Assembly: GCF_032813545.1 (NCBI RefSeq)
Contig: NZ_CP136520.1
Location: forward strand, 2,536,001-2,600,000
Direction: 5' to 3'
Length of the DNA: 64,000 nt
Source of the DNA: Nodosilinea sp. E11
GTDB lineage: Bacteria; Cyanobacteriota; Cyanobacteriia; Phormidesmidales; Phormidesmidaceae
Under the pieces are notes generated by a model, which saw only the letters and a list, made by a program, of their open reading frames with translations, did no database searches and was not told the DNA's origin. Shown one piece after another: positions 18,840-28,100 of the stretch. Positions within the stretch are counted from its first letter, which is position 1. The number at the start of each line of letters is the position of its first letter. The position numbers and the translations under genes are program-made.

Positions 18840-19508
18840 TTAGTAGGCCCCTCGGCGATCGAACAGCACAGTAATGGTTTTGATGATCACCTGAATATCG
18901 TACCAAGGTGACCAGATGGCCTGATAGTGCAAGTCGAGGTGCACAATTTCTTCAAAGTCTTTAATCGCCGATCGCCCGCTGATCTGCCACTGCCCGGTCA
19001 TTCCAGGTTTGACGTTGAGCCGCTGCCAGTGGTGAGGGCTATAGCGGGAGACTTCGTCGCCTGTGGGTGGGCGGGTGCCCACTAAGCTCATGTCACCTGT
19101 GAGCACGTTCCAAAACTGGGGAAACTCATCGAGACTCGTTTTCCGCAGCAGGCCTCCTACTCGGGTCACGCGGGGATCCTGCTCATTCTTAAAAATCAGC
19201 CCCTGGGCTTGATTCGACACGGTCTGCTTCAGCGCATCAGCGTTTTTCACCATGGAGCGAAACTTCCAAATGGTGAACGGCTTCCCCTTAAGACCGTAGC
19301 GGGTTTGGGCGTAAAGAATTGGGCCGGGGCTGTCTAACCAAATCGCCACGGCCACTGGAATAGCTAAGACCACAAGTATGAGTAGCCCGACTAAGGCCCC
19401 CACAACATCTATAGAGCGTTTAATTAGGCACTTGGCCGAAGGATGAATAACTGATGCAGAAGTCTCTAGAGACACTTGTCTAGAGATTTCTGGAGGAAGA
19501 GATAGCAT
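18840..19508 (-). CDS. Bacterial sugar transferase (polyprenyl-phosphate glycosyl-1-phosphate type)
   Basis: A 222-residue monotopic phosphoglycosyltransferase that would load the first sugar phosphate onto undecaprenyl phosphate for exopolysaccharide or cell-surface glycan synthesis. It has one membrane-inserted helix (about residues 35-58) and the family blocks GPILYAQTRYGLKGKPFTIWKFRSM, RKTSLDEFPQFWNVL (catalytic Asp-Glu) and SLVGTRPPTGDEV, ending GMTGQWQISGRS. The length is that of the minimal catalytic form, without the four-helix N-terminal region of WcaJ-type enzymes. No other polysaccharide genes are adjacent. Confidence 0.92.
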   Translation of the reverse strand: MLSLPPEISRQVSLETSASVIHPSAKCLIKRSIDVVGALVGLLILVVLAIPVAVAIWLDSPGPILYAQTRYGLKGKPFTIWKFRSMVKNADALKQTVSNQAQGLIFKNEQDPRVTRVGGLLRKTSLDEFPQFWNVLTGDMSLVGTRPPTGDEVSRYSPHHWQRLNVKPGMTGQWQISGRSAIKDFEEIVHLDLHYQAIWSPWYDIQVIIKTITVLFDRRGAY

Positions 19509-19954
19509 GATAGACCCTGGATGAGCAATGACTGTACTGAGTATATCTTTGAACTTTTATACCAAATTGACTGTAATCACACTGATTTAGCCAATCTCTT
19601 ATGCCTTTCATCGCCCTAAGGCGGCAATTGGCATCAGCTCTAGATCTTCTAAATCGTACTGAAGATAGGCAGGGTTGTGTGTGACCTTTGTGACAGAGTA
19701 GCCACCGTAAAAGTACAGATGTGCTGATTTAGCCCCTGCCAGACCCTCTAGACGCATCTAGGACGTAGAAGGAAAGGCTTTGCCAAATCTTGCCGTAGAG
19801 TGAGCCAGTATAAATTTTGTGTGAAGTTTTTGGCCATCTGCTGGTCTTTTTAGAAAAACCTGCCAAAAAGTCGCATCAGCTCGCGAGTCTAAAGAGAACA
19901 GATATTAAGATAAGCCTACAGCCAACTCGAGCACGCGTATAAAGGACTGATTGC
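19509..19954. other. Divergent promoter gap, sugar transferase / HetZ-like
   Basis: About 445 bases between divergent genes, A+T-richer than the genes. No protein frame, known RNA or clear operator was recognised. Confidence 0.4.
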
Positions 19955-21094
19955 ATGGTCGCGGTAGACACTATGACCGAGGATTGGTTATCCCGCCTGC
20001 GGGCTGAGCTGCCAGATCAACCCCAGTCTGTCTGCCAGAGCATTGTCTATTGGTTGTTGGGAGAATCGCCCGAGCGGTTTGAAACCCTGACCGATACAGA
20101 TCTGGCGATCGCCCGTCAGGCCATAGAATATCGCTATCGTATTTTTCAGCAGCGCTACTGGAATGTCAGCCCGGAGCAGGGCTATCAGCGACTGATCAAA
20201 CGCTTGAGCAGCCTGTTTTTGATTCGCAGCAAAGTTAAAACCTGGATTGCCCTGAGCCGCGATCGCCGCCGCACCGTCGTCGATGTGATTCAAGAAGTGA
20301 TTCAGGAGATGATGCGCAGCGATCGTCACTTGGCCCAGCAGCTCAAGTGGATCTCGGCCTGTACGCAGAACTCACGGCTACGCAACTTGCTCATGCTGGC
20401 CAGTATTGAAGAATACTGCCTGCGACCGATCCGCCATCAGCCGCTGATTATCTACCGCTTCGTCAACTACCTGCGACGGAGCCAAAAAGGCGGCATGACC
20501 CAGGTACCTACCGGGGAACTGATTCGCCTGGTCTCTGATGAAATTGCCCCCAGCGACAGCGAAGACTCGCTCAGTCTGCTCGATGTAGAGGCCTGGAGCC
20601 AATACCAGGAACAACAAACCGAACTGGAGCAGCAGAGTATGCGTCACCAGGTCAAGACCTCGTTTACCAACTATCTCAGCCGCAACTTAGACGACACTGC
20701 GGCCCGCTGGCTAGAGCTACACCTCACAGGTCTCAGCCAAGAGCAGATTGCCCAGACCCTGGAGATGCCTGTGCAGCAGGTGTACCGACTGCGCGAAAAA
20801 ATTAGCTACCACGCTGTGAGAATCTTTGCCCTGCGAGAGCAGCCCGATATGGTGTTGGGCTGGCTCAAGACTTCGCTGCAAGAACACAACTTTGGCCTTA
20901 CCCCCACCCAATGGGATCAATTTTGGCAAAGCCTTTCTGCCGAAGAGCAGGCCATTTTGACTGCTTACAAAGACGAGCAACCCCTAGAGGAGTTGACCCA
21001 GCGTCTGGGCCTGAAAAATAGGCAAATTCAGGCCCAGTGGGTACAGCTTTATCTGCGCGCTCAAGAGCTGCGGACTCAGTCAGAGAGTAGCTAG
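19955..21094 (+). CDS. HetZ-related putative regulator
   Basis: A 379-residue cyanobacterial protein resembling the HetZ-related family. The N-terminal half is all-helical (WLSRLRAELPDQPQSVCQSIVYWLLGES; ALSRDRRRTVVDVIQEVIQEMM). The C-terminal half has a sigma-70 region 4-like helix-turn-helix (WLELHLTGLSQEQIAQTLEMPVQQVYRLREKI) and a second such unit near the end (EEQAILTAYKDEQPLEELTQRLGLKNRQIQAQ). In heterocyst formers HetZ is a DNA-binding differentiation regulator; a role here is unknown. Its stop codon overlaps a remnant of the gltD 3' end on the other strand. Confidence 0.72.
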   Translation: MVAVDTMTEDWLSRLRAELPDQPQSVCQSIVYWLLGESPERFETLTDTDLAIARQAIEYRYRIFQQRYWNVSPEQGYQRLIKRLSSLFLIRSKVKTWIALSRDRRRTVVDVIQEVIQEMMRSDRHLAQQLKWISACTQNSRLRNLLMLASIEEYCLRPIRHQPLIIYRFVNYLRRSQKGGMTQVPTGELIRLVSDEIAPSDSEDSLSLLDVEAWSQYQEQQTELEQQSMRHQVKTSFTNYLSRNLDDTAARWLELHLTGLSQEQIAQTLEMPVQQVYRLREKISYHAVRIFALREQPDMVLGWLKTSLQEHNFGLTPTQWDQFWQSLSAEEQAILTAYKDEQPLEELTQRLGLKNRQIQAQWVQLYLRAQELRTQSESS

Positions 21095-21140
21095 GGCAGT
21101 TCGGTGGTGCCCATTAGGTAGCGATCGCACTCCCGCCGCC
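21091..21140 (-). pseudogene. Decayed second copy of the gltD 3' end
   Basis: Read on the minus strand, this stretch ends [18 protein letters not shown], identical in all 14 residues to the C-terminus of the intact GltD at 23454, although about six of the ~45 bases differ. Every difference I aligned within the codons is synonymous, so the two copies diverged while both were under protein-level selection. Farther upstream the match decays through small deletions. It marks the far border of the J-domain/HNH island. Confidence 0.75.
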
Positions 21141-21228
21141 CAATGGCTGGTCTTTGACCAACGCTGGCACCGCCCCAAGTTTTTGCTAACCCTGACGAAA
21201 CATAGGTGTTTGGGTGCGATCGCTACCT
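21116..21228. repeat. 15-bp inverted repeat at island border
   Basis: AGGTAGCGATCGCAC at 21116-21130 recurs exactly in inverted orientation at 21214-21228. The first arm is part of the gltD 3'-end remnant; the second may be another inverted fragment of it. Both contain the HIP1 octamer, which alone would account for 8 of the 15 bases. Confidence 0.6.
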
Positions 21229-21436
21229 GGTAAAGGCGCGATCGTCCGTAGCACTGATGAATCGAGGACAGGCTTGGAATTTGGACTCACTGGCTTTTTG
21301 TTGCCCAGTTACAACTTATAGAGCTAATAGACGGTGGAATCTGATCCTTAGGAAACTGAGGTAGCTTTAGTCGTACCTATCAGGTAACGCAGTTGCCATC
21401 GTGCAGTCTAGTCCTCATGGAGCACAAGGGTGACAA
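21141..21436. other. Island border gap
   Basis: About 300 bases between the gltD remnant and the HNH gene stop. Apart from the inverted repeat arm at 21214-21228, no gene or RNA was seen. It presumably contains the junction of the transferred segment. Confidence 0.4.
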
Positions 21437-22489
21437 CTAAGGCATGTGATAGTGACTTTCGAAAAATGACTGAATTCTTTCTAGTTTAATGACAAGAGCA
21501 TCGAGATTCCTAATGTTTTGCTTTGTCTCAAACTTATCTCCTTCTGCATGAAATAAATACTCAATAAGATCTTTTGGCTCACAACTTTCACTGCCATGCC
21601 ATCTGTGAAAACCGCGATGTATCTCACAATGCATAACAAGTAAGTTGTCTAAGACATCTGCCAGATCAGGTCTTGAGCTCCGATCAAATAGATGATGGAC
21701 ATGAAGATCAAAGGGGCGAGAAGCAGTACGCTTCTGCAAAGAAACTTGACAAGTATTATCAGCAATCCTCTTTGCCTTTTCCATTGCTTTTTTTATTCGA
21801 CTTTCAGATGACTCCAAGTACTTTCTTTGCTCTTGGATCGCATCTTCGATTTCTTCAAATACTGTATCTGTCCATGCCTTTCGAGATGCCCGCGATCGCT
21901 TCCCATGATTTTGAGACATATCTTGCGCTAAACCAACGATCCCAACCTGGCTCCAGTATTGATTGTTTTCTATAACATCAAAATGTTTCCCAGGCTTTAG
22001 CTGCTCCTGCCCTTCCAAGCTGTCATTATTCTGTATTCGTTTAATTGACGCATTTAACCCTTTTCCATTTGTGCGTAAAATACGAATAATCTTTGGTCTT
22101 TCTAGAAAGACCAAGTCAGGCGTCAAGCTTGCATCATTTAGACTTGAAAATTCAATAGAAACTTGTCTTCTTACTAAGTGACGACGTATTCTTTTGCGCC
22201 GATGGGTGAAAGCCTCGAGGACGTCGTCCACTAAGCTAGCCAAAAAACCTTGTGTTTCGACTTCCTGTAGATATTTTGCAAGTGCTACAGCCCCTGCCTC
22301 ATAAAATTGTCGCTTTTTTACATCTTTTCTCACCCATTCAAAATGTTCTCCCTCAATCAGATCCCATTCATCATCAACGTTATCGTCAAAGAACTTGCAG
22401 ATTCTATAGAGTTTTTCAATTCTAATCCTTAATATACTTGCTGTTTCTCGATCAGACAAAAGAATATGTTGTCGTTGTGATGCTGGCAT
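21437..22489 (-). CDS. HNH-type nuclease domain protein
   Basis: A 350-residue protein of unknown system. The C-terminal third carries an HNH-like fold: FDLHVHHLFDRSSRPDLADVLDNLL followed by VMHCEIHRGFHRWHG, with the paired histidines at H265-H266, a conserved-looking Asn and the downstream His residues. The N-terminal and middle parts (charged, helical; RRKRIRRHLVRRQVS) are unassigned, and about 225-250 is a lysine/glutamate-rich coiled-coil-like linker. It follows the J-domain gene by 22 bp and almost certainly shares its transcript. The region is visibly A+T-richer than its neighbours, with different codon use, suggesting horizontal transfer. Homing, defence or another nuclease role are all possible. 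Confidence 0.78.
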   Translation of the reverse strand: MPASQRQHILLSDRETASILRIRIEKLYRICKFFDDNVDDEWDLIEGEHFEWVRKDVKKRQFYEAGAVALAKYLQEVETQGFLASLVDDVLEAFTHRRKRIRRHLVRRQVSIEFSSLNDASLTPDLVFLERPKIIRILRTNGKGLNASIKRIQNNDSLEGQEQLKPGKHFDVIENNQYWSQVGIVGLAQDMSQNHGKRSRASRKAWTDTVFEEIEDAIQEQRKYLESSESRIKKAMEKAKRIADNTCQVSLQKRTASRPFDLHVHHLFDRSSRPDLADVLDNLLVMHCEIHRGFHRWHGSESCEPKDLIEYLFHAEGDKFETKQNIRNLDALVIKLERIQSFFESHYHMP

Positions 22490-22511
22490 TTTTAATAATC
22501 ACCTAAAATAC

Positions 22512-23063
22512 TTAACGTAATAGAAGTAAGGAGTCTCGCATCTTTTGAAGTTCTTCAAAGATCTTGCGATCTCCACCAGCATCTGGATGATGTTTTTTGG
22601 CTAGTTGACGAAAGGCTGCATTGATATCATCAGTAGTAGCGGTTTTTGAGTCCAGTTGAAATACCTGCCAGGGGCGAAAATTTTTGAGTACGTCAATTCC
22701 ATTAATGGTGTTTGGGCCAATTTCATTTCGCTCGTTTTCTGGTACTCGTACCCATTCTCGATAAAGCGTCAACCAGGAATCTTTATAACTAAAGTTAAAG
22801 TTGCGCCCAGCAGTAGCTAGCTTAAATGCCTTATTTTTCTTGAGAGATTTATAATCAGGACAATTAAATGCTTGGCAAACTGCCTCCTTTAATTCGCTCA
22901 TGCTTGGTTCAATTTCCTTAAACTTCCCGCCATGCACAAATTCAGCAAAGTCCAACAAAATCTGCTCATCATAGTTGTGATGCTTTGCTAATTTGCGGAT
23001 TTGTGCTCGAATTTGATTGATATTTGCCGGCTTACGACGGTTTGACGAATTTTTTTGGCTCAT
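22512..23063 (-). CDS. C-terminal J-domain (DnaJ-like) protein
   Basis: A 183-residue protein with a basic N-terminus and a J-domain placed at the extreme C-terminus: DDINAAFRQLAKKHHPDAGGDRKIFEELQKMRDSL, with the HPD tripeptide at 159-161. The J-domain is truncated at its first helix relative to DnaJ but keeps helices II and III. The N-terminal 100 residues (RAQIRKLAKHHNYDEQILLDFAEFVHGG) match nothing I recognise. It is the first gene of a two-gene unit with the HNH protein. A J-domain would normally recruit an Hsp70; coupling to a nuclease gene is unusual. Low GC content as for its partner. Confidence 0.8.
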   Translation of the reverse strand: MSQKNSSNRRKPANINQIRAQIRKLAKHHNYDEQILLDFAEFVHGGKFKEIEPSMSELKEAVCQAFNCPDYKSLKKNKAFKLATAGRNFNFSYKDSWLTLYREWVRVPENERNEIGPNTINGIDVLKNFRPWQVFQLDSKTATTDDINAAFRQLAKKHHPDAGGDRKIFEELQKMRDSLLLLR

Positions 23064-23453
23064 ACAATTTCAAGGTAGAGATTGGGTGCGAGACCGGGTA
23101 CGTGTGGGGACACACTATTCCCAAATACAATGTTCCCAACAATCAACCGGAGCATCATACTTGTATAGCTGAATTTTGATAATCTTCATGTTGACAAGTA
23201 GCTTGTGAGGGTTTTGGCCTTTCGCCTTAGCAAACCGTCTATCTGAAGTTGCGATTGTCCCTATATCAGCCCCCCGTTACAACCATCGTCACTTCTGTTA
23301 GCCTCGTCAGGCAAAATGTTTTATTCACCCGTGCGGTTTGTTCACTTGTTGCTGTCGCTCTATGGTCAGAGATCTGTACTGTGGGCAGACTAAAAAACAA
23401 ACAAAAGGCCCGTAAGCATGCTTACGGGCCTTTTGTTTTGGGCTAGAGATAGG
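23064..23453. other. Gap between J-domain gene and gltD
   Basis: About 390 bases holding the promoter side of the J-domain/HNH unit and, at its right end, the gltD terminator. No additional protein or RNA gene was recognised. Confidence 0.4.
23393..23440. terminator. Strong bidirectional intrinsic terminator after gltD
   Basis: A perfect 34-nt palindrome at 23402-23435 (arms CAAAAGGCCCGTAAG around CATG) is flanked by A-rich sequence on the left and TTTTGTTTT on the right, so it can terminate transcription in both directions. It separates gltD from the island. Confidence 0.88.
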
Positions 23454-24938
23454 TTAGGGCAACTCAGTGGTGCCCATCAGGTAGCGATCGCACTCTCGCG
23501 CCGCGCCGCGCCCTTCGTTAATTGCCCACACCACCAGGCTCTGCCCTCGCCGACAATCCCCCGCCGCAAACACCCCCGGAATCGAGGTGGTGTACTGCTC
23601 GTGCTCAGCCTTCACATTGCTGCGCCCGTCTTTCTCTAGACCCAGGGCATCAATCAACGGCTGCTCTGGGCCAAGAAAGCCCATCGCCAGCAGCACCAGC
23701 TGCGCCGGAATCACCTGCTCGGTACCGGGCACGTTCTGCGGCACAAACCGCCCGTTTTCGTCCTTACCCCACTGAATCTGCACCGTGTGGACAGCCTTCA
23801 CCTGGCCATTCTCATCGCCCTCAAACTTGGTGGCGGTGGTCAGGTAGGCGCGGGGGTCGTCGCCAAACATAGCGGCGGCTTCCTCCTGGCCGTAGTCCAT
23901 TTTGTAGACCTTGGGCCACTCGGGCCAAGGGTTGGCGGCAGAGCGAGTCTCCGGCGGCTGGGGCATGATCTCCACCTGAGTGACGCTGGTGCAGCCGTGG
24001 CGAATGGAGGTGCCCACGCAGTCGGTACCCGTGTCGCCGCCGCCGATGATCACCACATCTTTGCCCGCCGCCGAGATGTAGTTGTCGCCGAGCTGGCCAT
24101 CTAGCACCGCCTGGGTGTTAGCGGTGAGAAACTCCATAGCAAAGTGAATGCCTTTTAGCTCTCGCCCCTCGATCGGTAGGTCACGGGGCTTGGTGGAGCC
24201 GGTGCAGAGCACCACCGAGTCAAACTCCTTCAGCAGGTTTTCTGCTGAGATGTCTTTGCCCACCTCGGTATTGCACACAAAGGTGACGCCCTCGGCCTCT
24301 AGCACGTCGAGTCGGCGCTGCACTACCTGCTGCTTATCGAGCTTCATGTTGGGGATGCCGTACATCAGCAGACCACCGGGGCGATCGGCCCGTTCGTACA
24401 CGGTCACCCAATGGCCCGCCGAGTTGAGCTGGGCGGCGGCGGCGAGGCCAGCGGGGCCGGAACCGATCACCGCGACTTTTTTGCCGGTGCGTTGCTGGGG
24501 CGGGTTTGGGGTAATCCAGCCCGACTCCCAGCCCTTTTCAGCGATGGAATACTCGATGTTTTTAATTGTCACCGGGGGGCTGGTGATGCCCAGCACGCAG
24601 GAGCCTTCGCAGGGGGCGGGGCAGACGCGCCCGGTAAACTCAGGGAAGTTGTTGGTCTTGTGCAGGCGATCGAGGGCTTCTTCCCACAGGCCCCGGTAGA
24701 CCAGGTCGTTCCATTCGGGAATCAGGTTGTTGACGGGGCAACCGCTGGCCATGCCGCTGATGGTCATGCCGGTGTGGCAGAAGGGGGTGCCGCAGTCCAT
24801 GCAGCGCGCGCCCTGGGTGCGGAGGTTGTCCTCCGGCATGGGCAGGTGAAATTCGTCCCAGTTGCGAATGCGATCGGCAGGGGTGACTTCTTGCGCCACT
24901 TCCCGCAGGTATTCCATAAAGCCAGTCGGTTTTCCCAT
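23454..24938 (-). CDS. gltD: Glutamate synthase small subunit
   Basis: NADPH-oxidising beta subunit of GOGAT, passing electrons to GltB. The N-terminal region has the four-cysteine iron-sulfur segments ([25 protein letters not shown]), followed by the FAD site [17 protein letters not shown] and the NAD(P)H site [15 protein letters not shown]. The last block [23 protein letters not shown] is the flavoprotein closing motif. The 494-residue length is normal. It lies downstream of gltB, separated by a miniature repeat element. Confidence 0.96.
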   Translation of the reverse strand: MGKPTGFMEYLREVAQEVTPADRIRNWDEFHLPMPEDNLRTQGARCMDCGTPFCHTGMTISGMASGCPVNNLIPEWNDLVYRGLWEEALDRLHKTNNFPEFTGRVCPAPCEGSCVLGITSPPVTIKNIEYSIAEKGWESGWITPNPPQQRTGKKVAVIGSGPAGLAAAAQLNSAGHWVTVYERADRPGGLLMYGIPNMKLDKQQVVQRRLDVLEAEGVTFVCNTEVGKDISAENLLKEFDSVVLCTGSTKPRDLPIEGRELKGIHFAMEFLTANTQAVLDGQLGDNYISAAGKDVVIIGGGDTGTDCVGTSIRHGCTSVTQVEIMPQPPETRSAANPWPEWPKVYKMDYGQEEAAAMFGDDPRAYLTTATKFEGDENGQVKAVHTVQIQWGKDENGRFVPQNVPGTEQVIPAQLVLLAMGFLGPEQPLIDALGLEKDGRSNVKAEHEQYTTSIPGVFAAGDCRRGQSLVVWAINEGRGAARECDRYLMGTTELP

Positions 24939-24996
24939 AGTGGTTATCCTGAAGAATGCGTGGATTAGGGCGATTTACTTTGCTTAAGGCAGGGGC

Positions 24997-25115
24997 GTAG
25001 GGTGCATTCGCGAAGCAATGCACCATAATGCAAGGTTTTTCGTGCGGTGCATTGCGGCTCAAAGGCGAAATCAGGGGTGATTGGCCAGGGTTGATGAGCC
25101 GCGAATGCACCCTAC
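24997..25115. repeat. 119-bp miniature element with 16-bp terminal inverted repeats
   Basis: The element begins GTAGGGTGCATTCGCG and ends with its exact complement CGCGAATGCACCCTAC, fills the gltB-gltD spacer, and stops 2 bp from the gltB stop codon. Inside is a second hairpin (GGTGCATTG). A longer relative with slightly altered ends is at 47766-47926. It looks like a nonautonomous mobile element (inference). Confidence 0.78.
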
Positions 25116-25117
25116 GG

Positions 25118-28100
25118 TTAACTGCCGCCGATGCGGGCGGTGTCGCGGGCGTTTTCTTCAAAGGCGGCGGTGAGGGCATCGTCGCCGGTGAGGCCATCGG
25201 CCAGGGCTTTTTGAATGTGTTGCAGCACCCGCTTGTAGTCGCGGGGCATCACCTTCACAAACTTGGGCACGGTGTTCTCCCAATCCGCCAGCAGCGTGAT
25301 CCCCCGCTTGCTCTGGGTGTAGTCGACGTGGCGCTGAATCAGCTCTTGCAGATCGCGAATTTCTTCGGGGTCTTCCAGCTTCTCCAGATCCACCATTTCG
25401 GTGTTGCAGCGGGTGGCAAAGTCGCCAGCCTCGTCGAGCACGTAGGCAACGCCGCCGCTCATGCCCGCCGCAAAGTTGCGCCCAGTTAGCCCCAGCACGA
25501 TCGCTTTGCCGCCGGTCATGTATTCGCAGGCATGGTCGCCCACCCCTTCCACGATCGCAGTAACGCCAGAGTTACGCACGCAGAACCGCTCACCCGCTAG
25601 CCCACGAATGTAGGCTTCGCCACTGGTGGCCCCATAGAAGGCCACATTGCCGGTGATGATGTTCTCCGCAGGCACAAAGGTGGACTGCTTGGGCGGGTAG
25701 ACGATCAGCTTGCCGCCGCTGAGGCCTTTGCCCAGGTAGTCGTTGGCCTCGCCTTCCAGCTCCAGGGTGACGCCCTTGGGCACAAAGGCTCCAAAGCTCT
25801 GCCCGGCACTGCCCTGGAAGTGGAGGTGCACGGTGTCTTCCGGCAAGCCCTCCCAGTGGCGCTTGGTGATTTCGTTGCCGAGGATGGTACCGACAACGCG
25901 GTTGACGTTTTGGATCGGCAGGGTGGCGCTGACCTTTTCGCCCCGGGCGATCGCAGGTTCGCACAGATCCAGCAGCGTGGTCATATCCAGCGAGGTCTCC
26001 AGGCCGTGGTCCTGAGCCATCTGGCAGTAGCGCCCGACATCGGGGCCAACCTCCGGCTGGTGGAGAATAGGGGAGAGATCGAGGCCCTTGGCTTTCCAGT
26101 GCTCAATGGCCGTTTTCGGCTCTAGCACATCGGTGCGGCCCACCATCTCATCCAGGGTGCGGAAGCCCAGCTGAGCCATCAGCTCGCGCATGTCCTGAGC
26201 GATGAAAGTCATGAAGTTGACCACGTGGTCGGGATCGCCCATGAAGTGCTTACGCAGCTCGGGATCTTGGGTGGCGACACCCACGGGGCAGGTGTTGAGG
26301 TGGCAAACCCGCATCATGATGCAGCCCATGGAGACCAGGGGTGCCGTGGAGAAGCCAAACTCTTCGGCCCCCAGCAGGGCGGCGATCACCACATCGCGGC
26401 CCGTTTTCATTTGGCCATCGGTTTCGACCACCACCCGACTGCGCAGGTTGTTCAGCACTAGGGTTTGGTGGGTTTCAGCCAGGCCCAGTTCCCAGGGCAG
26501 ACCCGCGTGCTTGATCGAGGTTTGGGGTGAGGCCCCAGTGCCGCCGTCGAACCCGGCAATCAGAATCACATCGGCGTGGGCCTTGGCCACCCCAGCGGCG
26601 ATGGTGCCGACGCCCACCTCCGACACCAGCTTGACGTTAACCCGAGCCTCGCGGTTGGCGTTCTTGAGGTCGTGGATCAGCTCGGCCAGGTCTTCGATCG
26701 AGTAGATGTCGTGGTGGGGCGGCGGCGAGATCAGGCCCACGCCGGGGGTGGAGTGGCGCACCTTGGCGATCCAGGGATAGACTTTGCGGCCCGGTAGCTG
26801 GCCGCCTTCGCCGGGTTTCGCTCCCTGGGCCATTTTGATTTGCAGCTCCTGGGCCTGGGAGAGGTAGAGGCTGGTGACGCCGAAGCGACCGGAGGCCACC
26901 TGCTTGATGGCGCTGTTTTTGGAGTCGCCTTTCTCATTTGTCCAGGTGTAGCGATCGGGGTCTTCGCCGCCCTCGCCCGTGTTCGATTTGCCGCCCAGGC
27001 GATTCATGGCGATCGCCAGTGCTTCGTGGGCCTCTTTAGATATCGACCCGTAGCTCATCGCCCCGGTCTTAAACCGCCGGGTGATCGCCTCTACCGGCTC
27101 TACCTCGTCGATAGAAATCGGCTCTCGTGGCTTGAACTGAAGCAGATCGCGCAGGCGAAATAGCTGCTTTTCTTGCTCGTTCACCAGGGCGGCGTAGCGC
27201 TTGTAGGCCTCGTAATCACCCGTTCTCACCGCCTTTTGCAGGGAATGAATGATTTCGGGGCTAAACAGGTGGGCCTCACCTTCTTTACGCCACTGGTAGT
27301 CGCCGCCCGCGTCGAGGGTAATGTGGTCGGTGGGGCGATCGGGGAAGGCGTGGCGGTGACGCTTGAGGGCTTCTTCAGCGAGCACGTCAAGCCCCACGCC
27401 CTGAATGCGGGAGGCCGTCCAGGTGAAGTACTGGTCAACGACGGTGTGGTTGAGGCCCAGGGCTTCGAAGATTTGCGCGCCGCGATAGCTCTGGATGGTG
27501 GAAATGCCGATCTTGGAGGCGATTTTGATCACACCCTTGGTGACGGCCTTGATGAAGTTCTGGCAGGCTTTGTCGAAGTCCATCGGGGGCAGCAGCTGAT
27601 CGCTGATCATGCCCTCGATGGTGTCAAACACGAGGTAAGGGTTGATTGCGCCGCAGCCGTAGCCGATCAGGGTGGCGAAGTGGTGCACTTCGCGGGGTTC
27701 GCCCGACTCAAGCACCAGGCCAACGCGGGTGCGGGTGCCGTTGCGAATCAGGTGGTGGTGCAGACCGGCGACGGCGAGGAGCGCAGGAATCGGGGCGTGG
27801 TCGGCGTCGATGGTGCGATCGCTCAAAATGATCAGGCTGGTGCCGCTGGCGATCGCCTCATCCGCCACCTTAAAAATACTCTCCAGCGCCGACTCCAGCC
27901 CGGCCTCACCCTCAGCCGCTGGAAACACCATCGGTAGTGTCACCGAGGAGAAGCCCTGTTCGCCCGCCTGCTTCAGCTTCGCCAGCTCGACATTGGTGAT
28001 GATTGGCGTTTTGAGGTTGATTAGCCGACAGCTCTCGGGCTCGGGCTTGAGCAGATTGCGCTCACTGCCGATGGTGGTATCGGCAGAGGTGATGATCGCC

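Noticed and set aside
24148..24968. Two 183-185-codon frames opposite gltD
   Set aside because: Same reason: antisense shadows of the intact flavoprotein gene.
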